Source of the DNA: an uncultured Parvularculaceae bacterium
GTDB lineage: Bacteria; Pseudomonadota; Alphaproteobacteria; Caulobacterales; Parvularculaceae
Reading direction: 5' to 3'
Assembly (NCBI GenBank): GCA_947259375.1
Contig: CAMYLZ010000009.1
Span: 1 to 64,000, forward strand
Length of the DNA: 64,000 nucleotides
Positions within the stretch are counted from its first letter, which is position 1, and each line of letters begins with the position of its first letter. Made by a program: the position numbers and the translations under genes. The notes beneath the pieces are model-generated. The model ran no database searches. It was not told the DNA's origin and saw only the letters and a list, made by a program, of their open reading frames with translations. Positions 27,236-36,625 of the stretch are shown in pieces.

Positions 27236-28923
27236 CGTTTCTTTTTCAGCATCAATAGCAACCGGGCTTCATTTTCGTTCAGCCGGCCAAAGACATCGTC
27301 TTCGGAAAGGCTCCAGCCGCTATAGACGCCGAGGAATAGTGACAGTGGCGATGCTTCGTCTCGAAGCGCGCTCGTCCTGCGCCCCGCAAACACGAGCCCT
27401 GAAATATTGGTCTCCGCCCGAATGCTGACATCATGGGTTCGGAAGGCGTATTCATCGAATAACGAGCGCGCCTCCGCCTGGAACAGGTCCAGGCTCAAGT
27501 CTATCGGCGGCAGCTCTTTGAAACTCTTGGCAAAGGCAATCCCGCCGCTCAATGTTCGGTCGCGACCATCAATTGCGAACTGGCGCCGTTGCGTCAGATC
27601 GCTCATCAGCGCATAGACCGAAAGGCTCCAATCGTCGAAAAAAACCGAATGCACGACATCGGCGCCAAACTCGGTGGTCGCGAAGGGTCCGGGGGCGGAC
27701 GTAAATTCATCCCGCTCCTTCCAATAGACATAGATGTCCGTCGAATAATGTTCTCCCGCCTTTTCCATGCCCACGCCAAAGGCAGACCGGACAGCGCCGG
27801 CGCTGGAAAACAATCCCGCCTCAATCGCGCGGCGCCGGCTGACCCCAACGTTAATGCTGTCAGGCAGGAAGGTTTCACCCTCTTTGAAGATCTTCCCAAG
27901 GTCGAGCGCCAGCCTCGCGCCGACTGTCTCGTCATGGGCGATTGTCAAACGCCCGTCGCTGGTTTTTGCCCGGCTCTGATTGAGCTTCAAGCTCACGGCC
28001 CCTCTTTCAAGGCGCGCGAAATTCTTGTCGAAGGCATAATAGGCGTCAGCATGCGTGCGCCGCGCAAACCGAAAGGACGTTGCGCCAATTTCTACATCGC
28101 TGGAAAAGTTGAAGGTCTCGCCCTCATATAAGAAATCCGTATCGGTATTGGTCTGAAATGAGCGAAAATCCAGGCCCGTGTTCATATAGGAAAGCGCAAA
28201 TGACAGCTTGAGATCGTCGCGCACAACAGGCTTGCCCGTCAGCGAAAGCCAGGCGGCCTCGTCGCGCTTCGTATAATTCAGGTTCAACTGATTAGGTTCG
28301 TATACCCACATCCAGGGCGCGTCATGCCGGGAAAACCGAAAGCCGGTTTCCGCCGCCGCCACGCCCGCGCCAAAAACCAGACGGTCTTTATAGGCGCTAT
28401 ATATCACCGCCGCATCGGCCACTGCGTTGGTCCGCCACCGATCAAAGTCGCGAACGCCAAACCCGCCGCGGGTCACCACGATCGGGCTTTGGGTGTCGAA
28501 AAAGCCGACCTTGAGAGTGAGGCGGGAGTCTGGTGTATCCAGCAGATGAAGCGCGGCATCGACCTCGCTGCGCCAGCTTTCCGTTGCCGTCAGCGTGCCC
28601 GCATGAATGTGGGTTTGCGCACTTATAACATCGGCGCCGACACGATGCCGCTGAGTGAGCGACAAGCGCGGCTGCTGATAATCTACGCTGACCGTATTTG
28701 CGCCGCGCCAGCTAATTTCTGCGGTTGGCGGGCAGCGGAAATGTAGTTCTTTATCACCGGCACGGTCTTGATCGTTTTTCGGGAAAACTTTCTCGGTACA
28801 GTCGAAACTTTCCTGGCTCGCGAAATCAAACGCTTTCGCGTTGTTTTCGCGTGCACTGGCGTGTGTGACGGCGGCAAAGAAAAGGCCGGCCGCCAGCAGC
28901 AAAAATTTAAACACGCTGCTCAT
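27232..28923 (-). CDS. Predicted outer-membrane beta-barrel protein of unknown function
   Basis: A 563-aa exported protein with signal peptide (FKFLLLAAGLFFAAVTHASA). The first mature segment has a cysteine pair (FDCTEK and FRCPPT). The rest alternates short amphipathic strands with polar turns (SRLTLKVGFFD, RLVFGAGVAAAETGFRFS, DLKLSFALSYMNTGLDF), as in long barrels with about 20 or more strands. It ends LLLMLKKKR, not the usual terminal aromatic residue. The start is ATG 28923; an upstream frame extension is not supported. No family is recognised. Confidence 0.78.
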   Translation of the reverse strand: MSSVFKFLLLAAGLFFAAVTHASARENNAKAFDFASQESFDCTEKVFPKNDQDRAGDKELHFRCPPTAEISWRGANTVSVDYQQPRLSLTQRHRVGADVISAQTHIHAGTLTATESWRSEVDAALHLLDTPDSRLTLKVGFFDTQSPIVVTRGGFGVRDFDRWRTNAVADAAVIYSAYKDRLVFGAGVAAAETGFRFSRHDAPWMWVYEPNQLNLNYTKRDEAAWLSLTGKPVVRDDLKLSFALSYMNTGLDFRSFQTNTDTDFLYEGETFNFSSDVEIGATSFRFARRTHADAYYAFDKNFARLERGAVSLKLNQSRAKTSDGRLTIAHDETVGARLALDLGKIFKEGETFLPDSINVGVSRRRAIEAGLFSSAGAVRSAFGVGMEKAGEHYSTDIYVYWKERDEFTSAPGPFATTEFGADVVHSVFFDDWSLSVYALMSDLTQRRQFAIDGRDRTLSGGIAFAKSFKELPPIDLSLDLFQAEARSLFDEYAFRTHDVSIRAETNISGLVFAGRRTSALRDEASPLSLFLGVYSGWSLSEDDVFGRLNENEARLLLMLKKKR

Positions 28924-29017
28924 AAAATCGCCGCCAAGCCGGGATGATTTACCCCTAAAGACGTCACCCGTCCGCGGCGTCAAGCAGGGGACGGGCAACT
29001 ATGGCGTATTATCCGCG

Positions 29018-29314
29018 TTATGAAAAATCACCATCGTTTAAAAGGTGGCGAATTGCGGCAACGCAATTTCCTTTATTTTTTGCACCGACAATTGCCTGAA
29101 TAAACGGATCTTCACAGATTTTAGGATATTGCTTGTTGATCGAGCCCATGCAGGCGCCGACTGATTCAAAAAGACTGGCGTCGACAAGCTGCTTGCATAG
29201 TTCGACGACTGTCTTGATTCCAGTGTTCGGATCAGCATTTGCGGATGTCATTGCGCCGGTATTAAAGGCGAGCGCCAAACATGCGGCTGCAATTGTGTGT
29301 GTAATCCTTTTCAT
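29018..29314 (-). CDS. Small secreted four-cysteine protein
   Basis: A 98-aa protein with a signal peptide (MKRITHTIAAACLALAFNTG..., cleavage probably near NADP). The ~70-residue mature chain has Cys40, Cys55, Cys67 and Cys84, enough for two disulfides. AAGGGGAAA is ideally placed before the ATG. It lies 94 bp upstream of the barrel gene on the same strand, so they may be co-expressed. Family unknown. Confidence 0.78.
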   Translation of the reverse strand: MKRITHTIAAACLALAFNTGAMTSANADPNTGIKTVVELCKQLVDASLFESVGACMGSINKQYPKICEDPFIQAIVGAKNKGNCVAAIRHLLNDGDFS

Positions 29315-29578
29315 AAATTTCCCCTTTCCAAGGTAGTAATGAGTGTCTGCACGACGGGAGGATTTCCCTCGCCCTCATGGGTATTTGACACTGGCAGCCC
29401 GGGATCTGTCGATCAGGAAAGCCTGTAAGCATACGCCGTCGGGAAAGCAGAACGGACGACCTGCAACAGACCGTGGCCAAAGCCTTTACCCGCCCGGCGT
29501 CGTGCGATCGGCAAGCGCGCAAAAGGAAATCTTCGTAAGTCAGCACTAGCGCACCCACCGCCAGTCGGCGGCTGCGCT

Positions 29579-30634
29579 TCAACGGCGTACCATCGCCGCC
29601 AGCCGCAAGGCGGCGCGCTCGACAATTTCGCGCTGCGGCGCGCCGCTCGATTTCGCATCCAGCTCCGCATCGATCAGCATTCGGAGGGCTCTGTCGAGTT
29701 TCGCCCCACGCCATTTATAAAGACGGTTCTCAAAGGCGCGCTGTTCGGCGAAAAACACCGGCGGGCGCAGTTTTTTCATGGCGGCGGCGGCGCTGTCGCC
29801 GCCCTCCATGTAATCGGCGGCTGTTTTGAGCCGCGCGAACTGGCGCTGCAGGGACCGCAGCAAACCGATCGGGCTGGCCCCGGCCGTCGCCGCCCGGTGC
29901 AGCGCCTCCGCCAGTTTCGCCGGCGCGCCATCCGCGCAGGCCGCCGCCGTATCGTCCATGGCGTCGCCGAGCCCGTCCACCAGCGAGGCGCGGACATCCT
30001 CAAGCGAAATGGCCGCCGGACCGGAGCGCGAGCCGCCGGGGCCCTTGTACAAGATCAGCTTGTCGATTTCCGATCGCGACAAGGCGTGATCATCGCCGAG
30101 CACTGACGCCACCAGGTCAAGCGCATCATCTTCAAAGCGCAAATCTTCGGCCCGCGCGGCGTCTTGGGCCATCGCCCGCACATCCGCCGGGCCGTCCGCA
30201 TAACAGGGCAGCGCCGCTGCGCGCCTGGCTTTTTCAAAGGCTTTTCTAAGGCCCGAGCGCGGGGTCAGCTCGCCCGCCTCGATGATGACGAGACCGTTGG
30301 GCTTGATCTGATCCTTGTCGAGCGCTTCGATCAGCACGCCAGCGGCTTTGGCCGCCCCCTCGCCGCTGGTGCGTATGCGGATCACGCGCTCGCCGCCCGC
30401 GAATGACAAGGCGGTGATTTCATCGGCGAGCCGTCCGGGCTCGTCTTTCAAATCCGCATCGGCAAGCTCAAGATAATTGAACGGATCCTTGAAGTCCGAA
30501 ACCACGGCGGATGCGAGCTTGACCGCGCGCTCGCGCGCCAGCCCGCTATCCGGTCCATAGATCAGGACCGCCGCGCATTCAGGGTCGCGCCTGGCGACAA
30601 AGGCCTTGATGGCGCGGCCTTTAAGGGCAGTCAT
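29579..30634 (-). CDS. holA: DNA polymerase III subunit delta
   Basis: A 351-aa clamp-loader subunit. It starts MTALKGRAIKAFVARRD and has AVLIYGPDSGLARERA in place of a functional P-loop, LSFAGGERVIRIR, then helices ending in FFAEQRAFENRLYKWRGAKLDRALRMLIDAELDAKSSG (quoted in parts: AFENRLYKW, RMLIDAELDAKSSG). It overlaps lptE by four bases, following the conserved order leuS-lptE-holA. Confidence 0.94.
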   Translation of the reverse strand: MTALKGRAIKAFVARRDPECAAVLIYGPDSGLARERAVKLASAVVSDFKDPFNYLELADADLKDEPGRLADEITALSFAGGERVIRIRTSGEGAAKAAGVLIEALDKDQIKPNGLVIIEAGELTPRSGLRKAFEKARRAAALPCYADGPADVRAMAQDAARAEDLRFEDDALDLVASVLGDDHALSRSEIDKLILYKGPGGSRSGPAAISLEDVRASLVDGLGDAMDDTAAACADGAPAKLAEALHRAATAGASPIGLLRSLQRQFARLKTAADYMEGGDSAAAAMKKLRPPVFFAEQRAFENRLYKWRGAKLDRALRMLIDAELDAKSSGAPQREIVERAALRLAAMVRR

Positions 30635-31254
30635 TCTTCCTCGAATGCCGGCCGCACCTCTTCGCCGCGCCGGGGATCAACGAGGATGACCGAATCATCA
30701 AGGTGTTTTTCGAACGTGTCCTGATCAATGTCGTCGCGCTCTTCGGGCGGTTCGGAAAACCGCAGCAAAAGATCGCGCTCTATCGCCTCGGCCAGTTGCG
30801 CGGTGGCTTTCTCAACCGCGGCGCGCTCGGCGAACAGCGTCGAATATTGCGAATTGACGATGTTGTAGGACGTGACCGCATTGGCGACGCCGCGAAAGCT
30901 TTCGCCGGTCTGCTGATCGACCACCGTATAGCGCCCGGACAGGCGGTAATTATAGCGGGTCACGGTCGCGTCGATCTGAACCGCGAGCCGTTCGGCGCGC
31001 TCGCGCGCCTCGACCATCAGCGTATAGCGCGGGGCCAGGCCCTCGCCCGGCGCCATGCGCGCATTCAACGCATCGCTCAATGCCGGGGCCACGTCTTCCG
31101 GCGCGGCGATATTGACGATAGCGACCTGTCGGATCGCCGGCGCCGCGCCTTCGGGCGTCGCATAGATCGGTTGGAAGCCGCATCCTGTCGCCAGCAACGC
31201 CAGCGCGGCCGCCATAGCCGGAATGATGGTGCGTTTCATAGGCCTTTTGGTCAT
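30631..31254 (-). CDS. lptE: LPS-assembly lipoprotein LptE
   Basis: A 207-aa lipoprotein with lipobox ATGC and typical CGFQPIYA after it. VTRYNYRLSGRYTVVD and the following strand-helix segments fit the LptE fold that plugs the LptD barrel for LPS export. A long acidic tail (PPEERDDIDQDTFEKHLDD, EEVRPAFEEE) follows. The start is uncertain among ATGs at 31272, 31254 and 31239; 31254 is chosen. It lies between leuS and holA in a leftward operon. Confidence 0.9.
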   Translation of the reverse strand: MTKRPMKRTIIPAMAAALALLATGCGFQPIYATPEGAAPAIRQVAIVNIAAPEDVAPALSDALNARMAPGEGLAPRYTLMVEARERAERLAVQIDATVTRYNYRLSGRYTVVDQQTGESFRGVANAVTSYNIVNSQYSTLFAERAAVEKATAQLAEAIERDLLLRFSEPPEERDDIDQDTFEKHLDDSVILVDPRRGEEVRPAFEEE

Positions 31255-31292
31255 ATGCCTGTTGGTCTCCATTCGGCCCGTTGCACCGGCTG

Positions 31293-33872
31293 TCAGTTCG
31301 CCACGATATTGACGATCCGGCCCGGCACCACGACGACTTTGCGAACCGTCTTGCCGTCAATATGGCGCTGAACCGCTTCGTCGGACAAGGCCGCTTGTTC
31401 CACAACATCATTTGGCGCGTCGGCGGCGACCGCAATCTCGCCCCGGCGCTTGCCGTTGACCTGCACGCCTAGCACCACTTCATCCTTGGCGAGCAAGGTT
31501 TCGTCGGCTTTCGGCCAAGGCGCGTCGCAAACGAGGCCCGCACCGCCAAGCATTTCCCAGCATTCCTCCGCCAGATGCGGCGTGAACGGTGCAATCAGCC
31601 GGGTGAGCGCCGCCAGCGCTTCGGCGCGCGCCCATGAACCGGCTTGCCCGTATTTTTTCAGCGCATTCAAAAACTCGTAAATCCGCGCAATCGCCTTGTT
31701 GAAGCGGAAATGCTCAATGTCTTCGGTGACCCCGGCAATCGCCGCATGGCTCGCCTGCCGCAGCGGCTTATCCGCGTCGCTGGCTTGCGGCGTCGCCAAA
31801 TCGTTTTCCTTGAGCGCGCCGGGCGCTGCGGCGACCGCATCCCAGATGCGGTTGATCAGCCGCCAGGCGCCTTCAACGCCGCTATCGGTCCATTCCACAT
31901 CGCGCTCGGGCGGCGAGTCCGACAGCATGAACCAGCGCGCCGCATCCGCCCCGTAAGTCTCGGCGATGGCCTCGGGCGAGACCACGTTCTTTTTCGACTT
32001 CGACATCTTTTCGATGGGGCCGATGAGAACGGGCTTGTTATTGTCGGCGCGCCGCGCCTCGCCCTTCTCAATCAGCACGTCTTCAGGCAGCAGCCATTCG
32101 CCGCTATCGCGATCCTTGAAGGTCGCGTGCACCACCATGCCTTGCGTAAACAAATTTGCAAAGGGTTCGTCCACGGAGGAATAGCCGGCGTCCTTCATCA
32201 GCCGCGCGATATAACGCGCGTAAAGCAGGTGCAGGATCGCGTGCTCGACGCCGCCAATATATTGATCGACCGGCAGCCAGCGGTTCACGGTCTCAGGGTC
32301 GACCGGCTTGTCATCCGGCTGCGAGGCGAAGCGGGCGAAATACCAGGAGGAATCGACAAACGTATCAAAGGTGTCGGTCTCGCGCCGGGCCTTGGCGCCG
32401 CATGTGGGGCAGTGCGTATGTTTCCAGGTCGGGTGCCGGTCGAGCGGATTGCCGGGCACGGAAAAATCCGCTTCGTCCGGCAGCCTGACCGGCAAGTCCT
32501 TTTCCGGGACCGGGACGATGCCGCAGGCCGCGCAATGGATCGCCGGGATCGGGCAGCCCCAATAGCGCTGGCGCGACACGCCCCAATCGCGCAGGCGGTA
32601 TTGCGTTTTCGCTTCGCCCAGCCCCATTTCCTCGATCTTCGAAACCGCCGCGCTGATGGCGTCAGCGCTCGTCATGCCGTTCATGAAGCCGGAATTGATC
32701 ATCACCCCCGGCCCCGTATAGGCCTCCTCGCCGATCTGGAAAGTCGCCGCATCCGCGCCTTCGGGCAGCACCACGGGCGGGACCGGCAGATCATATTTGC
32801 GGGCGAAATCGAGATCGCGCTGGTCACCGGACGGGCAGCCGAAGATTGCGCCGGTCCCGTATCCCATCAGCACGAAATTCGCGACATAGACCGGCAGGCG
32901 GCGGTCATCAAAGGGATGGCTGGTCTCAAGCGCGGTTTTATGTCCGCGTTTTTCGGCCTTTTCGATTGCCTCTTCGGATGTTCCGGTCTTCTGGCATTCG
33001 GCGATGAAACCGGCGAGCGCTTTATCATTTTCCGCAAGCTTCGCCGCCAGCGGATGATCCGGCGAGATGGCGATGAAGCTGGCGCCATAAAGCGTGTCCG
33101 GCCGGGTCGTGAAAATCTCGATGCCGTTTTCGAAGCCGTCCGGCGGATTTGTTCCGTCTGCAAAAGGAAACCGCATGGCCAAGCCCTTCGACTTGCCGAT
33201 CCAGTTTTTCTGCATCAGGCGCACATTATCCGGCCAGCCGGCAAGGCGCCCGTCATCAAGCGCCGCGAGCAGGTCTTCGGCCGCATCGGTGATCTTGAAA
33301 AACCATTGCGACAGCGTGCGCCGTTCCACCGGCGCGCCGGAACGCCAACCCTTGCCGTCGATCACCTGCTCATTGGCGAGCACGGTCTGATCCACGGGAT
33401 CCCAATTGACCAGGCTTTCTTTCCGGTAGGCGTGCCCGCGCTTCCAGAACTCCAAGAACATCCGCTGCTGGTGGGCGTAATATTCCGGATCGCAGGTGGC
33501 GAATTCGCGGCTCCAGTCGATGGCGAGGCCCATGGTTTTGAGCTGCCCGCGCATGATCTCGATATTGCCGTAAGTCCATTTCGCCGGATGTGATCCGGTC
33601 TGCATGGCCGCATTTTCCGCCGGCATGCCGAAGGCGTCCCATCCCATTGGGTGCAGGACGTTAAAACCGGCGGCGCGTTTATAGCGGGCGATGACGTCGC
33701 CCATGGCGTAATTGCGCACATGGCCGATATGGATACGCCCTGACGGATAGGGGAACATTTCGAGGACGTAATATTTTTCCCGCGCATCATCGTCGCGCGT
33801 CTCGAAGGATTTGTTCTCCGCCCAGCGGGCCTGCCATTTCGGCTCGGATTCTTTCGGATTGTAACGGGGCAT
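31293..33872 (-). CDS. leuS: Leucyl-tRNA synthetase
   Basis: An 859-aa class I synthetase. The HIGH motif appears as [14 protein letters not shown], the editing domain follows, a zinc-like cysteine cluster (IHCAACG, HCPTCG) is present, and the KMSKS loop reads [13 protein letters not shown]. Length is normal. ATG 33872 is used; the TTG six bases upstream is less likely. An intrinsic terminator sits only about 20 bp upstream of the start. Confidence 0.97.
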   Translation of the reverse strand: MPRYNPKESEPKWQARWAENKSFETRDDDAREKYYVLEMFPYPSGRIHIGHVRNYAMGDVIARYKRAAGFNVLHPMGWDAFGMPAENAAMQTGSHPAKWTYGNIEIMRGQLKTMGLAIDWSREFATCDPEYYAHQQRMFLEFWKRGHAYRKESLVNWDPVDQTVLANEQVIDGKGWRSGAPVERRTLSQWFFKITDAAEDLLAALDDGRLAGWPDNVRLMQKNWIGKSKGLAMRFPFADGTNPPDGFENGIEIFTTRPDTLYGASFIAISPDHPLAAKLAENDKALAGFIAECQKTGTSEEAIEKAEKRGHKTALETSHPFDDRRLPVYVANFVLMGYGTGAIFGCPSGDQRDLDFARKYDLPVPPVVLPEGADAATFQIGEEAYTGPGVMINSGFMNGMTSADAISAAVSKIEEMGLGEAKTQYRLRDWGVSRQRYWGCPIPAIHCAACGIVPVPEKDLPVRLPDEADFSVPGNPLDRHPTWKHTHCPTCGAKARRETDTFDTFVDSSWYFARFASQPDDKPVDPETVNRWLPVDQYIGGVEHAILHLLYARYIARLMKDAGYSSVDEPFANLFTQGMVVHATFKDRDSGEWLLPEDVLIEKGEARRADNNKPVLIGPIEKMSKSKKNVVSPEAIAETYGADAARWFMLSDSPPERDVEWTDSGVEGAWRLINRIWDAVAAAPGALKENDLATPQASDADKPLRQASHAAIAGVTEDIEHFRFNKAIARIYEFLNALKKYGQAGSWARAEALAALTRLIAPFTPHLAEECWEMLGGAGLVCDAPWPKADETLLAKDEVVLGVQVNGKRRGEIAVAADAPNDVVEQAALSDEAVQRHIDGKTVRKVVVVPGRIVNIVAN

Positions 33873-33892
33873 GCACAATGTCTTTCGGCAAT

Positions 33893-33922
33893 AAAAAACG
33901 GCGCCTGTGAGCGCCGTTTTTT
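33893..33922 (-). terminator. Intrinsic terminator between the DUF3576 gene and leuS
   Basis: AAAAAACGGCGC (33893-33904) pairs perfectly with GCGCCGTTTTTT (33911-33922) around a six-base loop. It lies 20 bp past the DUF3576 stop on the minus strand. The A and T flanks make it functional in either direction. Confidence 0.88.
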
Positions 33923-33942
33923 AACGAATCTGACGCTGAACG

Positions 33943-34410
33943 CTAGTCGTCTATTACGTTAAGTCGCAGCTGGCGCGCGCGGGTAAGAATGGCATTTTCA
34001 ATTTCGCGCGCGGTCGCCGGATTGACGCTGGCGTCGATCCATTCGCCGGTTTCGGTCTGTTCCTGACGGAACACCGAGACGCGCAACGCGTCCGCTCGAA
34101 GCGCGCTGTCAAGGATGTAGACATTGGTCTTGAAGCGCTCACCCGGCGATTCGGGGTTTACATACCAATCGGTGATGATCAGCCCGGCGATGGGATCGGC
34201 GGAGAAGACCGGCAGAAAGTCTAGCGTTTCAAGCGACGCCGCCCACAAATAGCGGTTCACGGTCGTCGCCTGGGCGCCGCGGCCGGACTTGTAATCAGCG
34301 AGCGTTGCATTGCGATCGCGGATCGCGCTGTTGCCGCCGCAGGCCGCTAACGCCGCCGCCGCCCCGGCAAGCGCCAACACCTTGAGCATACTTACATTTT
34401 CCGGCTTCAT
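33943..34410 (-). CDS. DUF3576-family lipoprotein
   Basis: A 155-aa predicted lipoprotein: signal helix then lipobox LAAC (Cys24). The mature domain contains VNRYLWAASLETLDFLPVFSADPIAGLIITDWY, quoted in parts as NRYLWAASLETLDF and GLIITDWYVNPESPGERFK, which is characteristic of DUF3576. These are alphaproteobacterial envelope proteins of unknown role, normally placed next to leuS. AGGA lies ten bases before ATG 34410. Confidence 0.88.
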   Translation of the reverse strand: MKPENVSMLKVLALAGAAAALAACGGNSAIRDRNATLADYKSGRGAQATTVNRYLWAASLETLDFLPVFSADPIAGLIITDWYVNPESPGERFKTNVYILDSALRADALRVSVFRQEQTETGEWIDASVNPATAREIENAILTRARQLRLNVIDD

Positions 34411-34851
34411 AGAGAGAAATCCTGTGGTTCGCTTCGCATTTTGGTATGGCGGCGGCGCGAAATCGCGCGAAAGCCGTTGCTTTCCTACCACAAGCCGCCA
34501 ATTACGCAATGTCCAGCCCCCGGCCTCGCTTGAACCGCGCTGATGCGTGCGCCATTATATCGTCAGGTCATAAAGCTGTTAACTTTATGCCGTTGATCTA
34601 GGCGGAGGTCGCCGGGTTATAGGGGTATGGCCCGGGACTTGAACGGCGGAACGCCGATATGCCGAGAGCGGCGGTCTGGCTTTGGGTCCGCAGGGGTGTG
34701 TTGTGTTGGGAAGGCGCGTCGGCTTTCGGGGGAAAGACGGCGCCGACTGGAACTGCTTATGGGACGGCTGTTTCCAGCGGCAGGACGAAAACAACGACCA
34801 GGCGGCCTTAGAGTAGCGCGCCAGTCTGATAAAGGTGACGGACGGACATTT
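34411..34851. other. Intergenic region upstream of the porin, with an inverted repeat
   Basis: A 441-bp gap between divergent DUF3576 and porin genes. A weak -35/-10 pair (TTGAAC from 34530, ATTATA about 18 bp on) may serve the porin, giving a leader near 290 nt. The frame from 34627 is open up to the porin start but lacks a ribosome site. No tRNA gene is present. Confidence 0.45.
34569..34589 (+). repeat. Inverted repeat CATAAAG-N7-CTTTATG upstream of the porin
   Basis: Perfect 7-bp arms around ctgttaa, placed just downstream of the predicted porin -10. It could be an operator or an RNA hairpin at the start of the leader. Confidence 0.45.
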
Positions 34852-36069
34852 ATGACCGGTTTGGGTAAGGCATTCATAAGCGTATGTGCTGCGGCGTTGA
34901 CCGCCGGCGCCGCTTATGCAGCCGACCCGGTCCAGCTTGAGATCGAAGGCGAGGCGAGCGCCGCTGCCGGCATCGTGGACGGAAACGCCAAGGCCGACGC
35001 CAATGCCGAGGTCAAGGTCAAAGCCTCCAGCATTCTCGACAACGGCATTGAGATCGGCGCCGGGGTGATGGCGCGCCTCGACGGCGACCAGCCGCGCCAG
35101 TTTTTCGGCGGCGGTCGTTATTCGAGCGTACTGATCGGCGGCCCGCGCGGCATCGCGCCCGATGAAAGCGACGTCTATCTCGAAGGCGCTTATGCTTACG
35201 CAAAAGGGTCGTTCGGACAGTTGATCGTTGGCCGCGACCAGGGCATCGCAAGGCTGCTGGCGGTAAAGTCGCCGACCATTTTTTCCGCCGTCAATATCAA
35301 TGATTGGCAGACGGATCTTTCCGGCCTTAACGACATTCATACGATCAACGACTTCACCGGCTATTCGACCAAAGTCACTTACATGCCGCCGGCGAATTTC
35401 CTTGGCGGCGTTTTAGGCGGCTTGCAGCTCGGCGTTTCCTATTCGCCGGTTCTGCGCGAATGCGGCGATCTCTTATGCGCGCCTGAATCCGGTTTCGTCC
35501 TGTCGCCCGAGGGCGTCATGCTGACGGAAACCAGCAAATGGGACGATGCGATCGAAGCCGCGCTTTACTATGAAAAAGGCATCGGCGTCGGCGCAGACCG
35601 TCTCTATCTCGGCGTTGGCGCGAGCTTCGTCACCGCCAGCGAGGATTCTCGCACCCTCTCCGACGCCTTCGCCGATTACGAAGCTTATTCGGTCGGCCTT
35701 AATCTCGCTTATCGGGGCATTACGCTTGGCGGCTCCGTAAAGACGACAAATGCGGGCCTCGCCTCATTCGAAGACGATGGCTACCTTGCATTCGATGCCG
35801 GCGTGACGTTCCGCACCGGCGAGGAATCCGGCGACGTCGCTTTCATGCTGGGCGTCGGTCAGTCCGAGGCGAACACTATTGGTTCAAGCCCGATCGACCC
35901 AACGCTTTTCCGCGATACGCGTTCGGCGCAAGCCGGCGTGACCTATGTTCTTGGACGCGGCATCACGATTGGCGCAGCAGCGCAATATGTCGAATCCAAG
36001 AAACCCGTAGCCGCAGGGGGCCCAGAAGAAGCCACCACGGTTGTGATCGAAAGCTCGATCAAATTCTGA
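34852..36069 (+). CDS. Outer-membrane porin
   Basis: A 405-aa protein with a signal peptide (FISVCAAALTAGAAYA). The mature chain looks like a 16-strand general porin: LEIEGEASAAAGIVDG at the start, GQLIVGRDQGIARLLAV, DFTGYSTKVTYMPP, repeated strands, and a C-terminal aromatic SSIKF that is the usual Bam signal. A cysteine pair in one loop (RECGDLLCAPE) may form a disulfide. ATG 34852 is chosen because the signal peptide starts there. A strong terminator follows. Confidence 0.9.
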   Translation: MTGLGKAFISVCAAALTAGAAYAADPVQLEIEGEASAAAGIVDGNAKADANAEVKVKASSILDNGIEIGAGVMARLDGDQPRQFFGGGRYSSVLIGGPRGIAPDESDVYLEGAYAYAKGSFGQLIVGRDQGIARLLAVKSPTIFSAVNINDWQTDLSGLNDIHTINDFTGYSTKVTYMPPANFLGGVLGGLQLGVSYSPVLRECGDLLCAPESGFVLSPEGVMLTETSKWDDAIEAALYYEKGIGVGADRLYLGVGASFVTASEDSRTLSDAFADYEAYSVGLNLAYRGITLGGSVKTTNAGLASFEDDGYLAFDAGVTFRTGEESGDVAFMLGVGQSEANTIGSSPIDPTLFRDTRSAQAGVTYVLGRGITIGAAAQYVESKKPVAAGGPEEATTVVIESSIKF

Positions 36070-36110
36070 CGATTTCTAAGCGCCTACGATGCTTAGAGGG
36101 GATATGAAGC

Positions 36111-36140
36111 GGGGCGGCTCAGGCCGCCCCGTTTTCTTTC
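36111..36140 (+). terminator. Intrinsic terminator after the porin gene
   Basis: GGGGCGGC (36111-36118) and GCCGCCCC (36123-36130) form a perfect 8-bp stem with a tetraloop tcag, followed by gttttctttc. Confidence 0.88.
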
Positions 36141-36181
36141 TCTCAATTACCGCTGCGCAGGTCTATGTGGAGAATGAATAC

Positions 36182-36622
36182 ATGCGATGGGCGTTCCTTA
36201 TTGTTATGGTGATGGCGGCCTCGTCCTGTGACGACCCATTCAAAAGCCCGACAGCCCCCGAGACATCAATGACGCATACAAACAATCAAATCGATTACGT
36301 TGAATTCGCCGCCGAAGATCTCAACCTGGTCAAGGCGTTTTACGCCGCTGCTTTCGGTTGGGAATTTCAGGATTGGGGCGACGCTTATGCGAGCTTTTCC
36401 TCCGCCGGCCTTGAAGGCGGATTTCGCGGCGGCGAAAAGCCCGTTCCGGGCGGGCCGCTGGTCATTCTTTATGCAGAGGACCTTGAGGCGAGCGAAAAAC
36501 ACGTTGTCGCGGCGGGCGGCGAGATTACCGAACGTCACGAATTTCCCGGCGGCAAGCGATTTCATTTTCGCGATCCCGCCGGCAATATGCTGGCCGTTTG
36601 GACCCCTTCCGAAACCCAATAA
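36182..36622 (+). CDS. VOC-family protein with an apparent lipoprotein signal
   Basis: From ATG 36182 the 146-aa product begins MRWAFLIVMVMAASSC, a short hydrophobic signal with lipobox ASSC, followed by a VOC domain: IDYVEFAAEDLNLVKAFY, AFGWEFQDWGDAYASF, LVILYAEDLEAS and RDPAGNMLAVW. GGAG lies about ten bases upstream. An alternative start at the in-frame ATG 36269 (MTHTNNQIDYVEF) would give an ordinary cytoplasmic VOC protein. The substrate is unknown. Confidence 0.8.
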   Translation: MRWAFLIVMVMAASSCDDPFKSPTAPETSMTHTNNQIDYVEFAAEDLNLVKAFYAAAFGWEFQDWGDAYASFSSAGLEGGFRGGEKPVPGGPLVILYAEDLEASEKHVVAAGGEITERHEFPGGKRFHFRDPAGNMLAVWTPSETQ

Positions 36623-36625
36623 GTC

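Noticed and set aside
34640-34720. Possible tRNA: GTTCAAGTCCC-like T-loop on the minus strand
   Set aside because: The flanking bases do not pair into a T-stem or acceptor stem and no cloverleaf can be drawn.
34627-34851. In-frame 75-codon extension upstream of the porin
   Set aside because: It has no ribosome site, its composition is not protein-like, and a normal signal peptide begins at 34852.
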